Origin: Monosporascus cannonballus
Taxonomy: Eukaryota > Ascomycota > Sordariomycetes > Xylariales
Direction of reading: 5' to 3'
Assembly: GCA_004154925.1 (NCBI GenBank)
Contig: QJNS01000075.1
Coordinates: 241,538 to 305,537, forward strand
DNA length: 64,000 nucleotides
Shown here: one piece after another, positions 11,809 to 23,375 of the stretch
Layout: every line of letters begins with the position of its first letter
Position numbering within the stretch: position 1 is the stretch's first letter
Notes under the pieces: generated by a model
Databases searched by the model: none
Seen by the model: the letters and a program-made list of their open reading frames with translations, nothing else
What the model was told of the DNA's origin: nothing
Made by a program: the position numbers and the translations under genes

Positions 11809-12399
11809 ATTGTCCCATGGGAAATGCAAGGGGACCGTTTCACAGCATAACCAAATTAGTGGCAGCAATCAATATGCAATGCGGAAACGTGATATCAAAA
11901 TTCCTGGAAAAGAAGTCAAGCCTTGGCTAAGTACTTTACAGAGGGGCTAAGGCGCCCAATCGCGCCAGTGTAGGTACTTTTAAGTGGAGGCATTATACTT
12001 TTGGCAGTCTTGTTTTTCTTGGGCACCCGGCTGGCTGCTAGTCAGCTCTGGAGCACTGCGCCTTGGACTTATCTGCACGTAGTAAAGCTCTACTCTACGT
12101 ACCCTAACGCCTGCAATTCACCTTACCTAGAATCTCTGGAGGTTGACACTGTGAAAATCATTGGCGTAATGCTGCAATTACTTCCCTAAGCTTCCAAGGC
12201 TGCTAAAATGAGAACTGCGATGCCTTCCTGGTAACGGGATGATCCGAACAAAGCGGCAAGACGTAAAAACAGCACCCCATTTGTCTCCCACCGTGGCCAT
12301 GTAGCCATTACAAACTGCTCCTCGTCCAAATGCCAGAGTCATTTGATGTATACTACACCTGCCACTTGGCAAATGATACACAACGTGGGGCTATCGGCA
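11809..12399. other. intergenic region between helicase start and MFS remnant
   Basis: About 590 bp with no convincing gene. It should hold the promoter of the helicase gene. Start-codon context at 11808 is ATATGGG. I see no clear regulatory motif. Confidence 0.4.
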
Positions 12400-13800
12400 T
12401 TACTTTTCTACTTCAACTGGCGTATCCTGATGCCTTTTACGTTCAAGGCCAAACTCCGTTTCCTGCGTAACTCGCATATCGACATGTTTCCCCCCGGAGA
12501 CGAGCAAGAAGCCTACCAGTGAGAATGCAAGTCCTATGAACCAAACGACCCGCAGGGCGCTCGTGTACACATCAAGAGTTGGCTGTAACGTCTGTCCGCT
12601 AAGAGTCCTGACACTAACCGCAAATCCGTATGGGCCTCCATCAGAAAGCGCATCTCTTTAACACCAAATCGTCATCGAGCTGGGTGGCGTCAATACGACT
12701 GCTGAACACAACAGCGGGGATTGTTGCGCCCCAGACAAAGCCGAAGGATCGAACAAAGAAGTAGGTACTGGTGGATACAGCCGTGTCGGACCCAGGCAGC
12801 ACTACCTGGATTGCGGGTAGCTGGGTGGTGAGCGGGAGACCAATGCCAATTCCTGCTATAATTTCGAACCATGCCCAGGTCGCCGTTCTGGTGAAAGCTG
12901 GCAAGGTGGAGAAGAGACCGCATGAGAGCGCAAGCACGCTGAAGCCGACCCAGTGGAGGGGCTTGTAGCGGCCCAACTTAGTCAGGAGGGCGCCGGCAGC
13001 GGCGCCAGTGGGAATCATGGAAGCATTGATGGGCAGGATATTGATGCCTGAGTCAAGGGGGGGATGCTGCGAGCACCGACTGGGAGTATAAAGGCAGAGC
13101 GTAGACATACCACTGAAGGAGGACGGAGACGATAAAGTCCTGCATGTAGACTGTCGCCGAGGTGCGATGGGCGAAGAGACGCGACGGCACTATGGGCTCT
13201 TTACAATAGGCTTGCTGGACAAAGAACGAGCTAGTCCTGCGAAGCCAAGGACGAGGGGCAAGATTCTCCTCCACGAGCCCCATGGATATTCAACGGCCCC
13301 TGAGATCAAACCAATCAAGACGGATGTGACGGATGCGATGAACATGGCATTGCCCGCAAAGTCGATCCGTCCTAGTGAGTGCATCCAACTGGGGGATTTC
13401 TTCTATGCGACACGTAGAAATGGGATCACTACCGCCCATGTCAGGACGCAGACGGGAAGGTTGATCCAAAACACCCATCGCCAGGTCGTGCCTGACGAAG
13501 GCACCGCCGATGACGGGCCCCATGAGGCTTCCGACAGCGCATGCCCCGAGCACGCTACCAAGTTACGTGCTGCGCTCACGCAGAGTGAGGAGATCGCAGT
13601 CAATCAAGTCAATTAACATAATCATGCCGCCGCCGCCAAGCCCTTGTACCAGGCGGCCAGCAATGAACATGCCTGCGGCGTTGGCGCCGCCCGCGAGGCC
13701 ACTGCCCAGGGCAAACACCCTAACCGACGCGATCAGGGATGGAACTTGTCCGGGTATAGGAAGGCTGTCGATTAGACTTGGACAGAGTGAAGGCACTGGC
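12400..13800 (-). pseudogene. broken MFS drug/toxin exporter (DHA14-like)
   Basis: Read on the minus strand, pieces in several frames line up with the fungal 14-TM drug:H+ antiporter family. The order is VFALGSGLAGGANAAG and GRLVQGLGGGG (TM3-4 region), LMGPVIGGAF, TTWRWVFWINLPVC, a middle TM region, IPTGAAAGALLTKLGR, and an intact C-terminal tail ending in a Glu/Thr-rich TQETEFGLERKR stretch. Lesions: a TAA just after LTLRERST near 13557, a one-base shift near 13490, a shift in a seven-base C run (minus strand) near 13060 and another near 12655. The first two membrane helices are not found. The intact family exports drugs or secondary metabolites. Its closest companions here are other dead genes, so it probably belonged to a metabolite locus. 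Confidence 0.8.
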
Positions 13801-14906
13801 GCGAGATGATCCTAGAGGAGACCATGAGGCGCCGCGGGACAGCTGATGGCGCCGTAAAGCTGTGCTGATCTTATGGACATTTGCGGATGTGGATCCACGT
13901 CCATGCCCCCCACGCCTACTCAAACGGAAGCCCTGGAAATGGAAAATGGTGACACAAACAAGCTTCAGGGGAGGCTGTGGTAAGACTGGCATCGTCTTCA
14001 TGTGGCCAACTGCATAAGTATTGCAACATGGATGTCAGTGCTGGATGGCAGACACAAGGCCACCGGGCAATCCAAGGCACCTACTGCAAGAATCCTCTTG
14101 ACACTACTCCCGTTGTAAGAATGTAACCCACCGGGCGTTTGGATAAGTTGGGGTGCCAGGCCTTTTGTCCGCCTTTAAGGTCGTGCAGGTAGGTCCCTGG
14201 AGCTCCGGCTCTGTATATCCGACATACTATCCTTGCATGGATTGCCTGCAAGATTCGAGATACCATTGAGATCCGATGGTTGCCTCTATGCAATGCACTT
14301 TAATTCCCGTTACATACCTACATGACTTGTCAGCCAACGATATGCGGCCCTCCCTAAATTCAGGTCCACCTACAAACCAACAACCAGGGAGGGTCCTTAC
14401 CAACACGAATCTACTACGTAGGACATATTTGGATCTATCATTCTCATGCCGCAGCCTCGCCTGTAATTCCAATATACTTTGGTCATATGTATCTTCAAGT
14501 GCGCGCACGCTACCGGAATACTACTTCAACGCCCCCATCCCTCACCCATAGCGGTCGCAGATGGTGAAGTGTCATAGAGGCTAACCCTGCCAAGGATTCC
14601 CTCTAATAAGCCACATCTGGCCGAAACCATCCGTCTGGAGACCACACAAAGATTGACTTGCGCAAACTCTCAGCCTTGTCGCTGAATGCTGTATGATATT
14701 TGCACCACTTCTAACAGACTGAGAACCGACAGTTGGCCCGGTTTCGAACAATAGGCCCTCACTTAGTCCGCGCCCAGAAATTGAACTGCAACAGCAGTCG
14801 ATGTAGGCCACCTGGAGTATCTCACGACGGGTAATTATCATCAGTCACTTCTGCTACCTGAATCGGACCTCGAGTACTGAGATCGAACTTCGACCTCACA
14901 ATAGCC
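13801..14906. other. intergenic region, no gene recognised
   Basis: About 1.1 kb with short frames on both strands. A minus-strand frame at 14508-14227 begins with a helical Leu/Arg/Glu-rich segment but has no recognisable domain. The missing N-terminus of the MFS gene was looked for here and not found. Confidence 0.35.
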
Positions 14907-15783
14907 ATGGACTCACCTCCCACGTACACCGACACGCCGCTCGCGGTCCTACACACGCCACAATTTGAGACGGGCGAGGTAAGCTGCGGCCACAGCTACC
15001 GACTACTATATATCCACTAACAAGGCATCGCCAGACGGACCCTTTCACTGTCGAGGCCTTTCATATGGTTCTGAGCCATAACTCGTTCATCCGCGGACTA
15101 ACAGCATTTACCAGCAATTCCCGCGTGTACCGCCCGCGGACAAAGCCGATTTCGTGGGCTATTGCATCGCCTGGCACGACTGCGTCGATGCGCATCACTG
15201 CTATGAAGAGAGACAGGGCTCTTCCCCAACATCAACAAAGCCGCCGGCTGGGCGGATCTCATGAACACCGCGGTAGATGAGCACGGTACGCCAGGGTTCC
15301 TGTCCGTTTAGAAGCAAGATGGACTAACCTAGCTTTCGCTAAAGGTTCAGCTACATTCCACGGCGGCATGGAACGGATGAAGGCGTATTTGGAGAAAGAA
15401 CGCGCCAACCTCCAGGCCGCCGAGCTCATCGTTATCTTGGACTCGTTCAAGGATGCTTTGTACTCTCATCTCAAAGCAGAGCCCCTTCCATTGTGGCACT
15501 CAAACAGTACAGCACAACCGAGAGACCAATTAACATTCTGGGGATCGCTGATGTAGCGGGCAAGAAGCAGGTTAACCTAAGCTTTGTCTTTAATATATTG
15601 CCGGTCTTCCTACTAAACATGGACACGGCCGATTTCGAGCACGGCATGTGGCACGAAGTCTTTCCCCCGTTCAAGGGAGCCGCCAAATGGGTCCTGACCA
15701 AGGCCGTCCCCGCGTGGCACTCAGGCAGGTGGCGGTTTGCCGCCTGCTCCCTTGAGGGAAAGGCTAAACGGCTAGCCGTTTAA
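14907..15783 (+). pseudogene. frameshifted hemerythrin-like domain protein
   Basis: The pieces run in order. The first exon (from ATG 14907) ends at a GTAAGC donor after 14978. The second starts at 15035 with a VLSHNSFIRG segment typical of the family, then NSIYQQFPRVPPADKADF, AWHDCVDAHHCYEE (iron-ligand region), and after an intron with a CTAAC branch site, TFHGGMERMKAYLEKE. The C-terminal part after 15493 is well preserved (NILPVFLLNMDTADFE). Three frame changes are needed: one base missing near 15100, two extra (GAGAG) near 15210 and one near 15485. Fungal members are small soluble proteins with a four-helix bundle and a di-iron site built from His and Glu/Asp; their role is poorly known. 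As it stands no full protein can be made. Confidence 0.82.
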
Positions 15784-16489
15784 AGAGGACTGACAAGTCG
15801 GATACACGGCGGTTCCAAAACCATCGCGGTGTCCATTGCATGTGATAGTTCGATAAGTAAACTGAGAGGGAATATATGTCCTTGTGGATATATAGACTGC
15901 TCTATTCTGCTTATAGGTTATTCTGCTGTCAGAACACAGCCCGATACGGCTGGACAGGAGCAAGATAGGACCCCTATACTAGTATCCTAGCGCAGCCATA
16001 TAACTGACACTAGAACATATCCTGTAATAGCTTCCCCAGATCTGTCTCTACTCGATTATGTAACTTCTTTACCTGGCTTTAAACTAATTGCCCAGCAGTC
16101 AGATAAATCAATACGAGAAACTGGTGATCATCCTTCCACGAGCTCGATAAATACCGGGTCGAGCGTACGACCGGGAAACGGCCTCGTTGCTCAGTCGGGC
16201 TAGCAGTTGATTACCCGACGGTTAGGTTAGGTTAAAGCTTTCAGGTATACCTTGGGTTTCGTACTTCGTACGGGCGGTATGCTACGTAATAATCTACTTT
16301 CCTATTTGGGAAGTAACCCCTAAGAGAATGCAGCAATAATGGTAGGGAAAGATGTTGTATTGAAAACGGTCTAAGAGTGACCGTCGGAGACCGTCAGTTT
16401 TCCTTTATAGCTCAGCATTACATGATCCGCTCCCACAACAAACTGCGCAATATAACCTTCGTCCACTTTTTCGTCAAGATTACTACAGT
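15784..16489. other. intergenic region, no gene seen
   Basis: About 700 bp of non-coding character between two pseudogenes. A few short near-palindromic GGTTAGGTTAGG phrases occur near 16222, without evident function. Confidence 0.4.
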
Positions 16490-17288
16490 CTGTCAACGCC
16501 TGTGATACCCAATGCAGTTAGAAAGTGGACGCTTCGTCGTTCAGATTGCTTATCTTTCAATGAGTTGAGGAGCATTTGTACCCATGGGAGGTGCTTCGTA
16601 TTGTTAAGACAGCCGAAAGATTCTCCAAGAGCAAGCCCACCAACTGAATCGAAGGTGAACCAGTTAAGCTAATCCACAGCGTTTACGATTGCACTCTCTT
16701 CGGACTGGTTTAGAGCTGCCACTTGTGCCGTGAGTCTGCCTACCAATAAATCAGCATAAGCCTGAAGTATAGGCTCTTGCTTCATGAGTGCACGCTCGGT
16801 GAATGCCGGTCCTGCAACCTGACGTATTCTTGCGCTTGCACTCTCATCGACAGTAGTGACAAGGTTGTCCGGCTGGCCTGGAGGCGCCTTGAACCAGGTA
16901 TCGTTTCTGGGACGTGTCTCCCCGTTTCGACGACTGGTACAAACGTCATGCCATGCATCTTCATGAGCGAAGGAGACTTCGTTTGGCGCAGTCCGCACGA
17001 CATCACCGTAGCGCTCATGGAGTTTCCTTACGCCAATGACGTGTTGGCCTGATACGAAAGAGCGAATGAAGCCCACCCTGGCTCGCCACCATAGAGGGCC
17101 GGGAACTCGGGCGAGAGGAGAGAAGAGCAGCCCGTATATGACGGCTCCGGTCCAGTCCTGATTAGGATAGGGTCAACCCGAGATGACTGCAGATTTGCCC
17201 AGTAGAAGATACTTACTAGCAGGAGGGTTAGACCAGAGGCGTAAACCAAGGATGATGCAACAAGATCCAGATCGGCGACAACCTTCAT
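16490..17288 (-). pseudogene. 5' half of a cytochrome P450
   Basis: On the minus strand a membrane anchor (MKVVADLDLVASSLVYASG, then Leu-rich) ends at a GTAAGT donor. After an intron of about 60 bp with a TAAT branch, the frame resumes with SPLARVPGPLWW (the proline-rich hinge) and then LHERYGDVVRTAPNEVSF, a hallmark of fungal P450s of the pisatin demethylase or trichothecene hydroxylase type. The frame stays open to NAVD, where TAG replaces the Trp expected before LNWFTFDSVGGLALGESFG (TGG to TAG, a RIP-type change). Homology then fades near 16490. The I-helix, ExxR and heme-Cys regions are absent from the neighbourhood, so this is a truncated dead gene. The intact enzyme would be an ER-bound monooxygenase, often of secondary metabolism. 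Confidence 0.85.
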
Positions 17289-17330
17289 GACGGCAAAAGT
17301 GATACACGGTATCCCTACAGGCGAAGTCAA

Positions 17331-18250
17331 AGCGCGATCAAGTCGCGAGTAACAGCATCTATGGACCAGCTTCGCTTCTACAGGCGGGTGCGACTAAAAA
17401 TGAGGAAGAATCAAGAACAACACCAAACACTACGTATGAAATAATGTGACTTCCCGTCCGCTTCCGCTATCTTGGATAATTCAGCCAGTACACCCAGATC
17501 GGTTAACGGGCGACGCGGCTGACGATTGAGCTTTCAGAAATCATTACGATCCTAGCAACAGTCCGTCAACCCCGGGAAGTAGGTTACTATGTATATCAGC
17601 TTACACTATCTAAGGTAACCCTTCATGCAGAAATACGACGGAGGCGTGTATTTCGAAGGATTGTCATGTACCTGCAAACCGAAGGCGATGCTATCATCCT
17701 GTGGGCTTTTTTGCACTTCGGATCCGACCCCTTGCCTTGATATCCGCGGCCGTCGGATAGACCAACAGCAGATGCTATCGGTGAGGATAACGTCATCCTA
17801 AGGCAGTAACGATAATGCAAGCGAAGGTAATGAAGTGGCGGCCAATTATTGATGACTTTGAGGATGCAACAACGCATGGTGGCGCAGAGCGAACAAGCGC
17901 GTCTCCTTAAATGCCATACGACGACCAAACAGGAAATGAGGCCGACAGTATCTGTCAAGACTGTGATGGATAGATCCTTTCCAAAAGCGGCCAGCGGCAC
18001 AGTAAATGGCGACGCACCACACATTCACGAGGCCAATAACTCAAGGTAAACCATCAGTCCACGGCAAGCGGCACCCCCTTGGTGCCGGTTCCAACCCCAC
18101 CCAACCGACGTCCCCCTGCTAAGTCAACGCTAGTGATCGTACTACAACATAGAAAGAGGACTTCGGGATCCCCGCGACCGATTTCTATATCACACGAATG
18201 TATGGCTTGAACAGTCTTCTTTCGAAAACCTTTGCAGCTCACACGCACAG
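17331..18250. other. unassigned stretch between P450 and cyclase remnants
   Basis: About 900 bp. A minus-strand frame at 18024-17623 (133 codons) and another at 18248-18054 are open, but neither shows a family signature and the composition is not convincing. In this setting they could be unrecognisable remnants of further cluster genes. Confidence 0.3.
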
Positions 18251-18289
18251 TTGGTGAACACTATCTTTTATGGTAAAAGCTCAGGCATG

Positions 18290-18909
18290 ACGAAGAAGAA
18301 ATTTTCGAGCGAAACAAGAAACCTCCCGAGGGCGAGTCTTCGGATGCCTGCGGATACTGACCTTCACCTCGAATATATGGGAGCGATATCCAGCATGTAC
18401 CTCATATCCAATATCTTCTCGCAAGAAGCGAAAGCTACGATTACGGAGCTGGCCCGCAGGCTCGAAAATGGTCATCCCATCGGGTCCTTCTCCACAGCGG
18501 TATACGACACCGCCTAGCTAGCCCGACTTAGTACGCGAAGCAGCGCCTGTTCGGCTGATTCCGCAGTGTTTTCAGTACCTGCTCGAGACCCAGGCGCCAA
18601 CCGGAAGCTGGCCCGCTTACGGCTTAGAGACGAACGATATATTGAATACCATGGCAGCAATTGTTGCACTGAGAGAGCATCAAATGAAGCCCGAACTCAG
18701 TTGCGGCCACGGTCTTGCAGACCTCCGGAAGCGACTTGGCAAAGGCCGAGAAGCACCCGAGAGCCACCCTACAGACGTGGGATGTATCTTCAGCCACCCA
18801 CGTCGGCTTTGAGATAATTGTGCAAGCTATGACCGAGTTATTGGAGAAGGATGGCACGCAGCTATCCTTCCCAGGGCGACAGGCACTCATGTCCGTCAAT
18901 CTGCAATAG
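18290..18909 (+). pseudogene. N-terminal remnant of a bifunctional diterpene cyclase (CPS/KS type)
   Basis: In order along the plus strand I read GSFSTAVYDTA followed by TAG where the family has Trp (VYDTAW is a signature of copalyl diphosphate synthase/kaurene synthase proteins). Then IPQCFQYLLETQAPTGSW matches the WLFPxCFxYLLxTQ block. Next come ILNTMAAIVALREHQMKPEL, a shift in frame near 18765, and TWDVSSATHVGFEIIVQAM matching the HxGFEIIxPAL block, then LSFPGRQALMSVN. These are the first ~200 residues of an enzyme of about 950. The DxDD and DDxxD catalytic regions are not found downstream. Intact relatives cyclise geranylgeranyl diphosphate to labdane or kaurane diterpenes, for example in gibberellin clusters. 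Identification rests on several blocks in the correct order; the exact product cannot be told. Confidence 0.8.
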
Positions 18910-19366
18910 CTTACATGACATTGTATCCATAGACACTGGTGTCTCCCATTACTCCGACAGCTGTGATGAGGCAGTTAATTAGCAAGAATACTCGGAATCA
19001 TCAAAATCTTAGCCACATGTCGATCTAGGATGATGTCTAAGAGGACAGATCTCAGGACACATACCCTTGTTTGTATCGAGGTCAGCGTCGGCTTGAGGTA
19101 TCTAAAACGCAAAGCTAGCATATTGCTCGAATCATCAAGCCGCTCTAACTTTTCTCGTTATATATTTTTGCCTCCTTTATCATGGAAATGAGGGTGTGGT
19201 CCGCTCGCCTTGCGATTTCAACTCTTTCGGGGATCACCTGTTGGCCCTCCGTAAATAAACAATATTACAAACGGGTACCCGCTGGTGGAAATTTTAACTT
19301 GGTGGTTGGTTAGTTCGAACCTTAGCCTTGTGAATGGTGACATCGGCGTGGCTATATTCTACTCCG

Positions 19367-20188
19367 CCGCGCGGTTAGAAAAGGTATTCTCAGGGGTATC
19401 GCGGAAGAGTTCGAGCCTCGGCCTCTCCGCGAGCGAGGTTCTCGGAGTTGATCTTCCAAGCAATTTACTGTGCGCGGTTAGCTGTTGATCCGATCGAGCC
19501 ATGTCCGATGGAATCTCGGAGTGGGACCGCCAACAGGTGGGCAAATTTACCTGGCAACCGTAGCTAGACCCATGATATTAGTGCAATTAAAAATGGGCTC
19601 GAATGCGGTGATACCGGACACCCCTGTAAATTCGTGTGAGTAAACGGTATGTTTCCCAAAACAAAGATGCCGGAGGGACTTACAGGAGAGGGACACCGAG
19701 CTCAAAGACATCGGGATCAACGTCTTTGGGAATCGGCATGAGTTGTAGGCCAAACGTGGGAGAGAAATCACACGGGGCGAACCCTCGTCACAGACGGGAA
19801 GCGGGACCTGGATACCCGGTTAGCGAACTCGGATAATGCGTCACGAGGATATGGTCGAGACAAGAGGATGCCCGAGGGATGAGTTAAAAGGCTGCTTACC
19901 TCCGGACAGAACGATGGCCTTTGGCTTCCAGGTGAGATCAGCCAGCTTGGTGATGCAAGGCAGCATCTCAGCGTACACCTTGAGAGCTCTCAGGCGTCGG
20001 AGGATGAGATAGCTGGTTGGGCCAAAGTCCAGCATCCAGGATGGTCTGTATCGGAAAGATGTCAGCTCGGGGCGTGTCCGATTACGGACAAAAGTGACCG
20101 TCTTTTTGCCTGTGTCCCCGACCTGGCCTTTTTCACTGAGCCCAGCGCAGAGTCGACTACAGCAATCGACGAATTGGCCTGATGGCAA
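19367..20188 (-). pseudogene. N-terminal (glutaminase) remnant of GMP synthase
   Basis: Minus-strand frame 20188-19841 contains [20 protein letters not shown], then [18 protein letters not shown] and AIVLSGGK. This is the start of eukaryotic GMP synthase (consensus LDFGSQYTHLITRRLRALNV ... GIVLSGG). Further on, in other frames, DVDPDVFELGVPLL and, after an intron-like gap, a block resembling IAWKINSENLARGEA follow in the expected order. The Cys nucleophile of GVCYG reads GVRYH here. Several stops and shifts break it, and the ATP-pyrophosphatase half is missing. GMP synthase aminates XMP with glutamine in purine synthesis and is essential, so a functional copy must lie elsewhere. This one is a dead extra copy. 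Confidence 0.8.
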
Positions 20189-20984
20189 AGATCCTTTAGT
20201 CGCCCGGATTGGCTTCGGAGCGCAGACTTGGTCACCGGCGGTATCCGTCTCCGATGGCGACAGTCATTATCAGGCTGAATCTAGCTAAGCCCACCGGCCT
20301 CCACTCTTCGTTGTCCGTCGCCGTGTTGTATTGTATCGCTTCATCGATGCCCCCGACCTCCAAGACGCCCATCGCGGGCGGGAGCCGCGGCGGCCCGGTT
20401 GCGTCTTGGTCGCTGGCACCACAACCGTTCGTGCTCCCTTGCCTGTTTCGATTTCCTCCCAAAATCCCTTGTGAGAGGGCTCGCTGGCAGACTGGTGGGT
20501 TGACTTAGGATGCGGGCTGCTGGGCTGTTAGTGATGGTGGAAGGCAGTGCTCTACACAGACAAAGGGCCAAGGGACACAGTAAGAAAAGACATTCTGGGA
20601 GGAAGTGTACGCATGTCGAAGTTGTTGTGAGGTGCCCCGGCCACAATAATGGCCATCTTGACTGGTTGCTTGCAAATCTGTGTTTTCTAGCGCCGCGTCG
20701 TTTGATTCAGTGTGCGCAAAGCACCGCCGCCCCCGAGCGAGGTACCAAGCGGGTATGGCGGCGCCCCATCGGCAATAGAGCGGTCCAGGCTAAGTGAGCC
20801 GGCCACCGGACAAGGCTTCTTGAGACGGTGAGTTGACGCTCAAGAGCAAGCGCTTTCCCGTCACACCCCCCCCCCCCCGGAGGGTCTGACGTCGCGATAC
20901 CTACCACCCTGGCGTATAAGTCTCGGCAAGCGTCTCCACCTCAATCCCATAATTCCCGAACAACATTCCAGGTCTAGGCCAGGG
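20189..20984. other. intergenic region with poly-C tract
   Basis: No gene recognised. A run of about 13 C residues lies at about 20866-20878, followed by a TATA-like GTATAAG at about 20914, some 70 bp before the HET start codon. Confidence 0.4.
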
Positions 20985-23375
20985 ATGAAAAGCTTTAAGG
21001 CTCCTCCTGGGTTTCATTGGAAACCTAAAAGATCGAAGATCCAGCCTCGGAAACCGAATTCTACAACAGGGGCAGAGGGTACTAGAGTTGGCAGTGTTGC
21101 AGTAGTCGAGTGGCCGTGTACCCGCTGCCGTGCACTCGACATCGAAGGCCCGCTCACCACCGACAAACCACGAGCCTATGTCGACATAGGACCCATTTCG
21201 GTCTTGCGGCGCACTGCGCGGGACGGGCCTAAAGACGCTGCTGTGCGGCTAGACCCGGGGCTTTACCAAGATCTCGACTTCCAACGTAACTGCCCGCTGT
21301 GTAAGTTTCTCAGGGGACTGATTGATCCCTCTGCCATACAGCCAGACGAACCCGTGTACCTCATCCCGGGCTTGAGCATACATCGGATCGAGCCAGACGT
21401 GAGCCTAGTTAAGTATGGAAATAATTGCAGCTACGCCAACTACATCTATGTCGGGCAAATAATTGACGACCGTGGGCAACGCCGGCTGCAGTATTGCCAC
21501 GAAGTGCCCAACGCCTTCGGCTGTATTGAGAAGCCACCGTCGACGCGAGCCATGCAACCGCGGGCGATTAAACCCGGAGAGGTTGACTACACTCTAATTC
21601 ACCGCTGGATAGACACCTGTCAGGACAACCACGGCGATTTCTGTCGTGTGAGTTCTTCCCCGGAGTTATCCATCGCCAGAGTCATCGATACGATCGAGAT
21701 GAGAGTCGTCTGCCACAGGGACGTCAGTCCCTGCGACTACCTTTGCCTGAGCTATGTATGGGGCAGAACTGAGGAGTTCTATCGATCATTCGACGGACAA
21801 AACCTTCAAGGGCTTCCGTCTACAATTAGCGATGCCCTGGAGATTGTCCGGCGGCTCGGGAAGCGGTATATCTGGATCGACATGCTATGTTATCACATCT
21901 ACACGTCTTTCATGATGGTTCATTTCTTGGCCAACTTAAAGAAGTCCTGACATTAAGAACACAGCTTTGTATCGACCAAGGAGATGAAGAGAACAAGATG
22001 CAACACATAGAGATCATGTCAAAGATCTACCGAGGGGCCTGGGTCACCATTGTCGCACTCGATGCCCAGAATGCGAACTCGGGAATTGTTCGAACGGGCC
22101 GTGGGGCGACCGACGAGCAAGCAGCCACAGGGACCTCAGCTGCCCCGGTTACGTGTACATGGAAAGGACAACGGCTATTGTCGGTGCAGGTCGCCCGGTC
22201 CACATGGCAGACATGAACCTGGACATACCAGGAGGCCATCCTCTCGCCACGATGCCTCTTCTTCACAGCGGCACAGGTCTACTTCGAGCGCAACACGACA
22301 CAGTGCTGTGAGAGCATCGACGAGTCGGAGTCCTCGTATCATAGTCTCCAGGCCGAAGACGGCGTGAAAATGCTCAACGATTGCGTATGCCATAGCGGGA
22401 CGCAGAACGCCCTGGGCACCGGCGTGCTTCGCGACCCGCTCGTTGCCTCTAGGGCTGAGGCCATGTTTCAGCGCGAGAAGCATCGTATGGAGCACTACTG
22501 TAATCTCGTCGAATGCTATTCAGCCAAACACATGCCCTTCGGGTCCGATGCCCTCAACGCCTTCCAGGCCATTCTCGGCCAGCTGAGCGACGGCAGCTTC
22601 GAGAGGGGCTTCTTCTGGAGCTTGCCCGTCGAAATGCTGCCTCACGCCCCTTCTGTGCCAGCACCGCGGTGATGCGAAGCACCGATTACAATTTCCCAGT
22701 TGGCCCTGGGCTGGCTGGCGGGGCGAGTTATTCAGGGCCAGCGATGCCCAGTACGCTAGGTGGACGCATCCCTACCAGCCGCCTTTCAGGGCTTTCAAAG
22801 CCTCGAATACCGATCAAGGCGAACTGGAGCTCGTTCAGCTGTACGAAGATCCATGCCAGCGATGGAGTGATTGGCGGATCGGATATGATCCCATTCTGGA
22901 CCTGGCCGATATCTCAGTTCAAAGGTCTATTGCCTATACCAACTTCTCCCGGACCGAGATCGAGCACACTCTCTTCGTTGGAGGGCGTCCTCTTCCAATC
23001 AGGAGTGTTGCAACCCGCACCAGGCCTAGCGGCGAAATACTCGCATATGGGCCGCTCCGTCTTCGTCACTACTATCAATGGCGCGATCCGTATATTTGCC
23101 TGCATCGACCACAGCGCCGCAACCCCATTGAGCCAGGGACTGCCGTCGACTTACTCCTCGTCAATCAGTTATGCTTCTCATGCGTAGGCTGGGGATATGA
23201 CTTCCTTATCTTGTCATCTGCTCCAGCTTTTTCGGACTCGGGGGCCGTTGAGAGACCGGTTCAGCGAAGAGGGCGGGTGAGGATGTATTGTGACAATAGT
23301 GACGAGCACAACAGGATTAGCCACATGGTTTTTACAAGCGAAAGTACGCGGAAGACGTTTCTTGGGCTAATTTAA
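20985..23375 (+). pseudogene. HET-domain protein, disrupted
   Basis: The first frame (20985-21950) holds a Cys-rich N-terminal part (WPCTRCRALD and CPLCKFL) and then HET-domain blocks: DYLCLSYVWG, LPSTISDALEIVRRLGKRY and IWIDMLC. The next frame continues with LCIDQGDEENKMQHIEIMS and YRGAWVTIVALDA; the join looks like a broken intron with a CTGAC branch but no in-frame donor. A TGA follows WQT where Arg is expected before WTYQEAILSPRCLFF (a CGA to TGA change). Near 22650 the frame shifts again, and the C-terminal part (PSWPWAGW, family form PSWSWAGW) runs to a stop at 23375. Intact HET proteins mediate cell death on fusion of incompatible strains. At least two lesions make this copy non-functional unless unusual splicing rescues it. 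Confidence 0.8.

Noticed and set aside
13190..13384. Independent small membrane protein on the minus strand
   Set aside because: It is one fragment of the frameshifted MFS exporter, in order with the fragments on both sides.
16200..16240. Telomere-like GGTTAGGTTAGG
   Set aside because: There are only about two units and they are not TTAGGG. It lies in the middle of the contig.
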